A model generated the notes under the pieces. That model was not told where the DNA came from, searched no databases, and worked only from the letters and a program-made list of their open reading frames with translations. Position numbers and translations under genes: made by a program. Source: Anisodus tanguticus (taxonomy: Eukaryota; Streptophyta; Magnoliopsida; Solanales; Solanaceae). Taken from it: a DNA stretch of 64,000 bases. Of the stretch, positions 34,680-44,743 are shown one piece after another (the stretch's first letter is position 1; every line of letters begins with the position of its first letter). Where the stretch lies: positions 31,362,032 through 31,426,031 of the forward strand of contig CM067559.1 in NCBI GenBank assembly GCA_034509755.1, read 5' to 3'.

Positions 34680-35045
34680 ATGCCGGTTGATACTAAGGCC
34701 AAATTGAGCAACTCTATAGGTACTCCATACAGTGATCCAACACATTACCGCAGTCTAGCAGGGGCCTTACAGTATCTGACTTTCATAAGGCTCAATATTT
34801 CCTATGCGGTCCAGCAAGTATGTTTACACGTGCATGATACAAATGAAGAGCATATGGGGGCCCTCAAGAGAATTATGTTGTATGTTAAGGGTACTCTTCA
34901 TTTTGGTTTGCATCTATATAAGTCCACCATTTCGAGTCTTTCATCCTACACAGATGCGGACTGGGGTAGCTACCCGGACACACGGCGTTCTACCTCTGAA
35001 TATTGCGTATTCTTGGGGGACAATCTCATTTCATGGTCGTCAAAA
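34680..35045 (+). pseudogene. Copia-C RNase H, N-terminal part
   Basis: YRSLAGALQYLTFIRLNISYAV and SYTDADWGSYPDTRRSTSEY match Copia RNase H up to WSSK, where the fragment ends at the gypsy LTR. The later catalytic Glu and Asp blocks are missing. Confidence 0.9.
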
Positions 35046-37147
35046 TGATAACCCATGTCGGAGGGTCATGACGGGCACCCAGACCCTACCTGTCGGGCAC
35101 CACTAACCACATATATTTACCAGCTACCGTAATTAATCATGGGCCCCGAGGGCCGTCACGAGGTAACCTGCTGACACATGCGAATAATAAACTGGAAAGG
35201 TACTGCGTAAACTCTTGCAAACGGAAGAACACAACCTATGCATATATAATTACTAAGGCTGACAAGGCCATACATGACTACTATACATAAGACAACTGTC
35301 TACAAGCCTCTAAAGAGTACGTGACATCATAAGGTCGGGACAGGGCACCGCCATACCCCTATGCATATAAAGAATATCGTACCATGACTAGACTGCAACT
35401 TTGGAACAAGTAGAGTGCTCCAATATCAGCTGAACCAGCAACCTACTAGTGCGGACCGTCGCCCTGTCTACCTGAGCCTGCGGGCATGAAACGCAGCGTC
35501 CCCCGGCAAATGGGACGTCAGTACGACTGATGTACCGAGTATGTCAGGCATGAAAAATAGCATAATAGAGACCTGAAAGTAACATGAGACAAGAAACAAC
35601 CAACCTCTATCGAATGCCTCTGAGGGCCATAATATGTATAAGTATCATGTCTGTGTAGAATGCCTCTGAGGGCCATAGTATGCCTAAATGCCATGCACAA
35701 TGCAAATGCAGTCTTTCATATACATATACGTATACAACGCCATCAAGCCTCTGTTGGCATCCCATCATATCATATCGTCCTCAGTGGGCATAATCATTAT
35801 CGTGTATATCTGTACCAGCTACAGGTGGTGTGCGTATATAACGCCGTATCCCTTTTCCCATTCCCCATACATATATATATAATGCATACATATAGTTGAG
35901 TATATATCTTATTTGAGGACAACGTATGTACATGAATGTAATGCATGAATGGTAATAATAATAAGACACTATAAATTTGTCAGAGTGATGTAATGTTGCT
36001 TCACCTCCGATTAACATTATGAATACTAACATCTTTTCCATATACCTCAATAAGGATTTAGGAACATATTTAGACATGCTTTGTATATAGGAATTAATAA
36101 TAGGAACATTCTTAACTGCTAATAGTAGAATCATTTGTGGGACAGTACTACGTTTACGTTTCATTTTATGGAACATGTCAAAAGAAAGAAGGATTTGGCT
36201 TAACATACCATAGACATTTTGTGTCCACAATACAACTAAAGCAGCCCGTAATGCACCCCAACCTTATTTTTCAAGAAACCCTCTTCTTCCACCTTACTTC
36301 ACTTCGAAGAAAGCCCGAATTACAACTCAACGGAAGAACCATAATGATTGAACTTGGGTTGATCTTAAATGGAACAATGTTGGTGTTACGTTTTTGAAAG
36401 GAAAGGTTTCTGTTATGGGTTTAAGAAAAATATGTTGATATGTTGTTGAAGAAAACGTTACTGTTATATAATCATAAAGAAGATGTTGCTATGTTTTTAA
36501 GAAGAATGTTGTAGTGTGTATACATTATCAGTGAGAGAATAAATTCTCAACATATCATCCCCTTTCTATCTACTGCTCGTATATGATACATATGTATACA
36601 CTAATTTGATAAATAAGTACTTAGATAAAAATGACTAATAAATGCATGAGACAAAAGTTTTGGCCTAACTATGAAATTTTGGGCGGTGAAATGAATTAAT
36701 AAAGACCAACATGACATTTTATATAAAGCCATGTGTCATCATCATGCAAATTCATGTGCTTGTGACTCATTAAATCATTTGTAGACACCTAGTGTCTCTT
36801 AACTATTATCACGTGGCAAGGTCTTGCCACCCATCCACTAACCACTAATTTATTTATTGATCCCAATTCACTTAAATAATAATCACCTTTTAACCCACTT
36901 CATAAACTCATTATCACAATCATGTGATATAGTTCTAGTCCATAACCTCTTTTGGGACATATAAAATATTATTTTCAATCTCTGTTGTAACACTTATTAA
37001 GTCCTAAATTATTTCGGGACCGCATCCTTTTATATACTAAGCTTCTTTATTTGCATATGTGAATATGACCAAAAATTCTCCAACGCTCGGGTTTATTTAC
37101 ATACGTCTAGCGATTCAATCCATGGCCCGAAAGTACGAGATGTTACA
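35046..37147 (-). repeat. Element Y LTR3 (outer 5' LTR)
   Basis: 2102 bp, TGATAACCC...GATGTTACA, essentially the same length as LTR1. Its left edge touches Copia-C with no spacer. The right edge is followed by the duplication ATCCA. Confidence 0.9.
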
Positions 37148-38291
37148 ATCCAAACCTACCAGTAATTCCTATAGTTCAACTAATTACAAAGATTATCAAA
37201 GCACACAAGTCTTACCACAATTTCTAAGTATATACTAAAGTTAAGCCAAAACAGTAATACCGAAATCAGCCTAAACCCCATTCAGGACGTCTAGTCCCAT
37301 CAAAGTCTCACAGTTTAATCTCACATCAAGTATAAGTCTCAAGTACCATAATTCATTCTACTAAGAGTCACAATATCATAAAGTCTACCAATATTCATCA
37401 CCGAGTACACACAACACAAAATACATATAAAAATATGAATAAAATGTAATACAAATGATATGTATATATGCAATGGCCATATGTCCTTGCTATACACACG
37501 CTTCTGCACTAAGCATCACGTGACCTATAAGGGACTCATGAGGTCCATATACCCATCAAAAATTCCCATCCGATCCTAGCTCAGTGACTGTGTTGTCATC
37601 ATCAATCATCTTTCTTACCATGTACCATATCCAGTTACCGTCTATCAAGCCCCATCCATCAAAACCTCAACGGTTCAAATGCCAATAATAATGTGTAGTA
37701 TTGATATGGATATGAGTACACCATGCAATAGCATAATTAATACAATCAGTATTATCAAATTCTTTTCAAGTATTTAGACGAGATGTAGATTGATGAATGC
37801 ATGACAAGTCAAATCATAATAAGCTATCAAACATGGCTACAGACCCAAATAAGCAGCAATCATTCCAACCTAGGTGGATTTATTCACCACGCTCATGACC
37901 TGAATGCTAAACATATAATCTCCGTCATGTATAACATACTAAGCCATTTAATTACTCCTTTAAGTACACCGGTACCCGTACTTGTGCTCGTGACCTCACT
38001 AGTATGGGACCCCCACTTTCCCATTACTCCCCTTAATTTAACATATCAACACATAAACACTATATTAGAGTTTAGTAAGTCTCAGCTTGCCTATTTTCGA
38101 AGTCGAAACGTCACACAACCGCCTTCCTCTTTCTCTAAGCCTCATCAGGTGCCCACTTTATTCAATTACATTAACTAGATGAGATTACGAGTCTAGCGGT
38201 ACCCATATTGATACATAAAACTAGAATCCCCGAATTAAACTAAAAAGGAAACCCTGAGCCCACAAGAGTAAAATGGGAAATTGAAAGTAAC
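37148..38291 (-). repeat. Element X 5' LTR, piece 2
   Basis: Continues the X LTR after element Y (ATCCAAACCTACCAG, as at 18294) and ends at GTAAC, the left copy of the solo-LTR Z duplication. The frame 37801-38178 occurs in part at 18949-19254 in the other LTR; both are chance frames. Confidence 0.9.
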
Positions 38292-41103
38292 TGTCACGAC
38301 CCAACCCGACGGGCCGCGACTAACCTCCATAATGATGTCATTATACTAACCTGTCACACATAATCCAACTAACACTTAATGAGTCTGAAATCCGGCAGCA
38401 TAACGCTGCAATAACAACATATGTCAGGGTAGGCAAGCCGACAAGGCTGCCTTTACCCCCGAATGTACCTGGCTCTTGAGGAGTCACAACTAGCCAACAC
38501 AATATTACAGACAAGCCGACAAGGCTGCCAACAGATAATATCACATATACACGGGAATACCCCCAACATAGAGTACAATAATATGGCTGACCGAAACAGA
38601 TTTCTGACCCTTACACCAGTGCAACCCACAACTGTCTACATACCTCTACAAGAAGGATAACGACATATGACGGGACAGGGCCCCGTAGTGCCCCTAAATA
38701 TACATAAATCAAAAAGATAGGGTTCCGTACAAAAATGGTAAAGCTCTGGATCAAAGGAGCTTTCCAAACAGCTGTGCAGGAACCTAAATCGAAGGATCAC
38801 CAAACTGAGCACCTGTACCTGCGGGCATGAACGCAGGCCCCCGAGGAAAAGGGGTCAGTACGAAATAATGTACTGAGTATGTAAGCATGAAATACTGCAA
38901 ATGAGATCATAAGTAGCCAATGGATAACAAGAGACCAGTATAAAAATCAGGATTCAAATCCAACTGTGCCATAACAATAAAAGTCAGTTGCCTTATAAAA
39001 ATGAGAGTCAAGTCAAGAAAACATGAGTGCCTGTCCATATACATATATATATATATTTGTAACGTAACCCGGCCCACTAGTGCGGGATTCGGTGGAATCA
39101 TATCATAACCCGACCCATACTGGGATTCGGTGAAGTCATATCGTAACCCGGCCCATGCTGGAACTCGGTAAAGTCATACCTCATCTATGGATCCATCCTA
39201 CGTAACCCGGCCCTCTAGTGAGGGACTCGGTGAAAATGCAAGGTTGTGCACGAACATAACCCGGCCCGGGACTCGGTGAGGTGAAGTATTAACACTTAGC
39301 ACGAGTAGATATCATGAGTAACCATATGCAAGTAAAAATTATCATTTGACTCTCAATAAAATTATTATAATAATGTCATAATAAACTCTTTGCTGAAAAA
39401 TCATAGGCACTTCTCATAACAATCATCTTTAGGAATTAAACTGTATAAGAATCAAGTACATCCGCCGTACCTTCATTAAATAAAAATCATGCCAAAGAAA
39501 GAAGGAATAGTTCACATACCTCTTAGACGAACTAATCAACTCTATATTAGAGTACGTCTCGATTTAGAACTTCAACCTATAATAATGGTAATACGTTCGT
39601 CAATTCTATGATCACCAGCATACTTTATATCGAATAACGACTTCTTATTCTATAAAAATTCGGGCAGCACTTCTCCTGTTTATACATGTTTCCACAACTT
39701 TCAAACGAGGCTAATAACATCAATAAACAAGCACCAATTAAGGGCACAACCAAAACAACAATAAGGGGAATTTACACACCCACTTCTCATGTAAATTTAG
39801 CCTCTTAATCCACCTTAAAACAGCCCACAAAACAGTCCATGTTCCAACAACAACGAGGGTAGAATGTGAAGCCTTTCTACGCCTTTCTACACCCTTATTC
39901 CTTTAGGACTTACATTAGCAATTACCACACTTAAACATGCATAATGGTAACTAAATTTTCAGCATTATAACACCACAAAACAGTCCCTAAAACAGTCCAT
40001 ATACATCACAACATGTCCAACAATTTCATGCAAGTTCTTGGCCACAACATGTCATAATTCCATAACTCTTATCTTAATTCCTATAATCCAATTACATATT
40101 TCAATACTTCCATATAACTAATTCCAACTAAATCTCAATGTTTCCTTTCAATTTCATCATGCAATTAGTGATAATAATAACAACAATAACCAACGAATCC
40201 AACAACACCAAAATCTATCCCAAATTGGCAACTAGCCCAAAATTGTCACATGCAATGCTTAAATTCCAATTTTTCCTTAACACAAATTAATTACCTTAAT
40301 TCTAACAACATGCATTCCAATTATATCATAGAAAGAAGAATTTTTATACCTCAAATTCGTCCAAAACAGTCCACAATTTTCTGCCCACTACTTGTCCGAA
40401 AATCCCCACTGTTTTGTAATTTTTCTCCTCTTTTTTGTTCACTTCTTCAACTCCAATTGACATGCAAGTGTTCTACAATGTTAAGCCATCATCCCTACAC
40501 GTTTTTCTTCCAAAAATTCAAAATTTCTGGGCATAATCTCGGCCCAGCAGTGGCTGTTTTGACACTGTTTTTGGTGTTGTTTGGCTTCCAATTTTTGGTG
40601 AAAATGTAGTTTAAGAAGAGGAGATAAAAATCTTAAATTGGGTATGGGGTTGGGTATTTTTCGGCTGAGCTTTGGAGGAGAGAATGAGAGTTTTTTTTTT
40701 GGTTAAGTTGGAATGAAGATGAAGATGAAGATGAAGAGTGTAGGTTATAAAAAAAAATCTGAAATTTCTTATTACCCTTTGCCCCCCCCCCCCCCAAGTT
40801 CTTCAATTAATAAATCTTAAACCCACTTCTTTTAATTCCCGAGAATTTCATAAAGCCTCGTATCCTCAATGTCACAATTTTAATACAATACTATTCCCAT
40901 AACTCCATTGGAATAAATTCAACTACTAGGATTAATTCTCGTCGTCACATGTATAGCACTAAAGAAAAACTATTCCGGAATAACATTCGTTTATACACTA
41001 ATTTTCCGTATTAACATATGTAAGCATTCCTTATATTCAATATCCGAATCTTACTTCCTTAATGACGTTCTTAATTATCGTCTTAATCTTACGAGGTGTA
41101 ACA
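38292..41103 (-). mobile_element. Solo LTR Z of a third Ty3/gypsy family, 2812 bp
   Basis: TGTCACGACCCAACCCGACG...GAGGTGTAACA, flanked by GTAAC (38287-38291) and ATAAC (41104-41108). The left LTR of X shows the unbroken site AAAGTAACATCACC. No interior is present, so it is probably the product of LTR-LTR recombination. It contains a degenerate tandem array at 39060-39285 and a run of 14 C at 40782-40795. Orientation is inferred from the similarity of its edges to the X and Y LTRs. Confidence 0.9.
39060..39285. repeat. Degenerate tandem array inside solo LTR Z
   Basis: About five units of the type AACCCGGCCCACTAGTGCGG / GATTCGGTGAAGTCATA, 40-70 bp each, with changes between units. Confidence 0.85.
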
Positions 41104-42585
41104 ATAACATCACCTTACCCATTACCCATTACCCATACAATCCACGTCCTAATTATTATCATAATCTAAATTCAATTGCAAAATTAGGCAAAAAGCCACA
41201 ATTTCCAAACCCTAGAATTATTCCCTAATTTCAAAAGGGTTTCTATTACCCCCTCCATCCCAATTTATATGATGTAGTTTGACTGGGCACATAGTTTAAT
41301 AAATAAATGAAGATTTTTTAATCTTGTGGTCTAAAATAAGAAAAATATATTTGTGTGGTTATAAATCATCTCGTTAAATGTAAAATGTAAAGTTTAAAGT
41401 AAAATTATTGCCAAATGAATAAACGTGTCATTCTTTTTGGGACTGACTAAAAAGGAAAGTGTGTCATATAAATTGGGACAGAGGGAGTATCAAATTAATC
41501 ATTTAGACATCATCATCTAACATGAATTAACACTAGTTCACAATACTATCATCAATAATCAATCCTCAATTCAAGATTCATACTATCTTATTCTCAACAT
41601 GGAATTAGATCCTCATCTCCCCCAAGTAGAATCTATACTAGAATAAGGAACTTAAATGATAAATAATAATTAAAAGGAATGGAATTATACCTCTAATGAA
41701 GAACCCAATTGAAATCCTCAACAAGTTCCCTCTTAGCCGAGCTCCAATCCGAAGGAAATGAATTTTGGGAAATGGAATCATTTTAGGGCATTTAACATTC
41801 TAAATGAAACAGGGATTCCACTTCAGCAGAATCGACTTCGCTGAAACGGATGCGCTTTGGCGAAATAACAAGCCGCCGACGTGAGGTCAGTTAATAATCT
41901 GGAAGTGCGCAGGAGCGGGAATGACCCTGCAGAGGTGCCACCACCTCCGCGAGAAGGACATCCGCAGAAGAGAAAACTTCAACAATACATAGGACCCGCA
42001 TCTGCGAGCCAACCTCCGCAGAGGCAGACACGCAAAAGAGGCTAGACAGCTGCTGGTGTAGACACCAGACACCGACAACATAAAAAATAAGTCGTCTCTA
42101 CCAAATACCCGAAACTCTCCAGGAACCTCTCGGATACAAACCAAACACGCATTCATATCATAAAACACATTTTGGATCTGCTCGCGTACTCGGAATTCCC
42201 AAAAAGGTCTCTAAGGCTCAGATTTGGACAAAGTCAATCATTAAGTTCTAGTTTCACGATTTCACAATCAATCATCCAAAATGCACCCTCTTACCTCAAG
42301 AACCGAAACGAAGGCTCGACTAAGTTATAAATATCATCGCGGATCTAGTTGAATCGATGAAACTATGAAAAGGACGAGCTTACCCAAAAGTAAACTATGA
42401 GTCAAACGTCTCTATTCTCTTAACTTAAGGATTTCCAAACTTCCAAAAAGGACCCAGAACCTACCTGATTACCTCGAGAATCGTGTCACAATTCCACAAG
42501 TCACAAATAAGCAAAAAAAGGCTCGGGAAGGATAATTTAGGAGTTTCTAAGTAAAATAAGAAAAATGACTTTTCGAGTCGTTACA
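41104..42585 (-). repeat. Element X 5' LTR, piece 3
   Basis: Last part of the X LTR, interrupted by the MITE at 41249-41487, ending GAGTCGTTACA. It includes the 587 bp absent from the left LTR (41999-42585). Minus-strand LTR start: TGTAACGACTCG. Confidence 0.9.
41249..41487. mobile_element. Stowaway-like MITE, 239 bp
   Basis: Terminal inverted repeats CCCCTCCATCCCAATTTATA and the complement of TATAAATTGGGACAGAGGGA, flanked by TA on both sides (41247-41248, 41488-41489). This is the plant Tc1/mariner MITE terminus. The left LTR of X has TTTCTAATATCAAATT at this place without the insert. Confidence 0.95.
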
Positions 42586-42613
42586 TATTTAATTAGTACT
42601 AGTGTTTGGAAAC

Positions 42614-43067
42614 TATTATAGAAGAGGTAGAGGTAGACCAAAAAAGTATTGGGGAGAGGTGATTAGACAGGACATGGCGCAGTCCCAGCTTATTGAGGAC
42701 ATGACCGTAGATAGGAGTTTGTGGATGACACAGATTAGAGTAGAAGGTTAGTATGTAGGTTAGTATTGTCAGACTTATATTTACATACTAGTAGTCGTAG
42801 TATTACTCTGGTAGTTTCCTGCCCTTCAATTTCTATTACTACTTGTTGTTTCTTGTCCTTTGATCTCTTTTACTATTTGTTGTTTCTTGTCCTTAGTCTA
42901 TTACTTTATTTTCTTGGTTTATTCATTATTCTTTTCATCTTGCCTTGAATTGTCTTTTCTTATGCCGAGGGTCTACTGGAAACAGCCTTCCTACCATGGT
43001 AGGGATAAGTTCTGCGTACATTCTACCCTCCAGACTCCACTTTGTGAGATTTCACTGGGTCTGTTGT
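42614..43067 (+). pseudogene. RTE-like LINE 3' end, 5'-truncated
   Basis: RGRGRPKKYWGEVIRQDMAQ (about 42627-42690) through EDMTVDRSLWMTQIRVEG-stop is the conserved C-terminal tail of plant RTE-type LINE proteins. The 3' untranslated end, GCCGAGGGTCTACTGGAAAC to CTGGGTCTGTTGTTG, is the tail I recognise from Solanaceae LINEs and TS SINEs. TGTTTGGAAAC (42603-42613) and TGTTTGGACAC (43068-43078) look like the target duplication, so the insertion is 454 bp and 5'-truncated. Later frames at 42766-43105 are chance. Confidence 0.8.
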
Positions 43068-43078
43068 TGTTTGGACAC

Positions 43079-43640
43079 GTGCGTTGCACGTGTATCCCAT
43101 ACTAATAAGTATGCATCTCCTATAACAATATAAATGAAATGATGAGTTTCACAAAATTAGAAGGATAACTGCAAGCCGAACTAATGAAAATGTGAGTCTA
43201 TTCAATCAATATTTATTGCTATTACAAAGCACAATTCAATCAAAAATTGATATGAGATGAAGTTGAAAGGATATCCTTCATTTTTAGGAAAGACATAAAC
43301 TTTTTATTAGTTGTATTGTTTTCTACTTCTGTCACAGTAAGAAGTTTGTAATTATATGCAATCAACTGAAGTAGTATAACTTTCTTTTATGTAGTTCGTT
43401 TAATATATCAAATATTCAGCTTGATATTTTCCTTTTTTTTTTTATATTACAACAAACATAGTTTATATGTAAACATAACCAACACCAGCTATGGTTGCAA
43501 ATGCTTCAAGTCTTAAAGTTGTGCCACAAGAAGTTGTAGCCTCTTCCTTTTTACAACCTCATGAAGTTTTTTTTTGGAAATAAACTGTAAATTATTATCA
43601 TACCAATAAATAAAATAAAATAAAATAATTACACCTAAGA
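43079..43640. other. Gene-free spacer
   Basis: AT-rich sequence with a (TAAAA)n run at about 43607-43628. A hairpin CACGTGC-GTT-GCACGTG spans its left edge (43076-43092). No coding motif. Confidence 0.5.
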
Positions 43641-44188
43641 GAGGATGTACGACCATGGCCACCTTCTAGGAAGGATGCCAAGTGCTAAGACCTCTGAGCA
43701 ACTAATTACAAATATTGCGTATGAAAGTAATACATTCCCTACCTCTCTTTGTATTGCTAAACATTCATATCCTCTCCCTAATTACAATCTGTATCTGTTG
43801 GATAACAAAATTGTTATTCACAGTTTTTCTTTGAAAAATCTTATTATTTCTTGCCATCCATGTGTAGCACATCGTTCTTGAACCTAATCCAATGCTTCAA
43901 CTTGATCAGCTGCAAATCATCCTGGATTCCCCTGTAGTGAATGGTTAACCCATGTACATTCAGAGAACAAGTGCTGGCTGCTCTCTACATTCCCTTCAAT
44001 GCATAACACACACTGTTTCTCCTCAGTACCCAGTCCTATCTCCTATAGTCTAGCTCTTGTCAATAGTCTTCCAAGCATAGCAAGCCAGAGAATAAACCTG
44101 TGTTTTGGGACTGCTATTCTATTCCATATTAACTCGGCAATATCCACCCTAGGTGCCGCCCCTAACAGCTGCATATATCCATAGAGAC
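43641..44188 (-). pseudogene. L1-type LINE zf-RVT remnant
   Basis: The minus strand reads VDIAELIWNRIAVPKHRFIL, WLAMLGRLLTRARL-stop, then CVLCIEGNVESSQHLFSEC (about 43995-43940), the zf-RVT C-x2-C...H...C pattern after LINE reverse transcriptase. A decayed C-terminal tail follows to about 43645. The 5' side is cut by the hAT terminus at 44189. The plus-strand frame 43645-43881 is a shadow. Confidence 0.8.
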
Positions 44189-44743
44189 CAGTGGCGACCT
44201 TGCCCAAAATATTAAGGGGTGGTAACTACTAACTAAAATATTATAATTGAAATTTATAAGAATAAAATATAATTTTATCAAAGATTCAAAATAACATCAA
44301 CACAATAAAAATATAATATATAAAATAAAAGACGTAACTAGAATTAAAGTGTTGCCCTTCGTTCTTTTAAAGACTTGAAATCATTAATAATTGAATCAGA
44401 GCTAAAACTTTCAGCTATCTCTTTTTCAATATAAACCAGCATATTGTCAGCAAGAAATTCATCCTCCATCTTATTACGCAACCTTGTCAATGATTATCTT
44501 CATTGCTGAAAATGATCTTTCTGTAGATTACAACCTTGTCTTGATTGTCTTGATTACCACTCCTAAAAAATACATAAATCAATTATCAAAGATAACATCT
44601 AAATCTGAAAACAGAACTAAGTCAGAGAAATTTCATTTTTAAAGTCTTAATCTGTTAATTCCACTCTCATAAGCCCAAAATAGCCTCGTATATGATTAAA
44701 CAAACATAAAGTTGTAATCTTTTGCTGATTTAAAAGAAATCCA
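44189..44743 (-). mobile_element. hAT element (ZMYM1-like) fragment, left part
   Basis: CAGTGGCGACCTTGCCC with AAGGGGTGG just inside is a hAT terminus. The minus strand holds the end of a transposase (44344-44535). Ogre interrupts the sequence at 44743, and it resumes at 63711. The other terminus is outside the window. Confidence 0.7.
44344..44535 (-). pseudogene. hAT transposase C-terminus (ZMYM1-like dimerisation domain)
   Basis: STERSFSAMKI at about 44530-44495 is the hallmark of the hAT dimerisation domain. After a frameshift near 44487 it continues LRNKMEDEFLADNMLVYIEK, ending SLKERRATL-stop at 44344. This tail is typical of plant ZMYM1-like/DUF4371 transposases. Confidence 0.75.

Larger units (their letters stand above)
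31133..35045 (+). mobile_element. Copia element C, fragment truncated at both ends
   Basis: Very similar to Copia-A from the leader (about 9455) onward and extends beyond it through RT into RNase H, stopping at SWSSK (35045). No LTR or primer-binding site is present. The left junction lies inside gypsy LTR2, and the right junction is exactly the first base of LTR3. Confidence 0.9.
23371..37147 (-). mobile_element. Ty3/gypsy element Y, composite with three LTRs
   Basis: Outer LTRs 23371-25470 and 35046-37147 are flanked by ATCTA (23366-23370) and ATCCA (37148-37152); the left LTR of X has a single ATCCA at this place, so this is one insertion site. Inside are a decayed gypsy interior (25471-29600), a third, truncated LTR (29601-31132) and a Copia-C fragment (31133-35045). 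Integrase and a chromodomain-like tail suggest a Tekay/Del-type chromovirus. A middle LTR plus foreign Copia DNA is not a normal element structure. Confidence 0.85.
17760..42585 (-). mobile_element. Ty3/gypsy element X (Tekay/Del-like) with nested insertions
   Basis: On the minus strand the 5' LTR is at the right (22926-42585, in three pieces) and a truncated 3' LTR at the left (17760-20101). The outer ends TGTCACG...GTTACA are flanked by GATTT (17755-17759) and TATTT (42586-42590), a 5-bp duplication with one change. The interior keeps gag, a protease remnant and the first half of RT; everything from mid-RT to inside the 3' LTR is deleted. Nested in its 5' LTR are gypsy Y, solo LTR Z and a MITE. 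Confidence 0.85.

Noticed and set aside
40250..40609. 119-codon plus-strand frame in solo LTR Z
   Set aside because: No domain, lies inside an LTR with a verified empty site, composition is low complexity.
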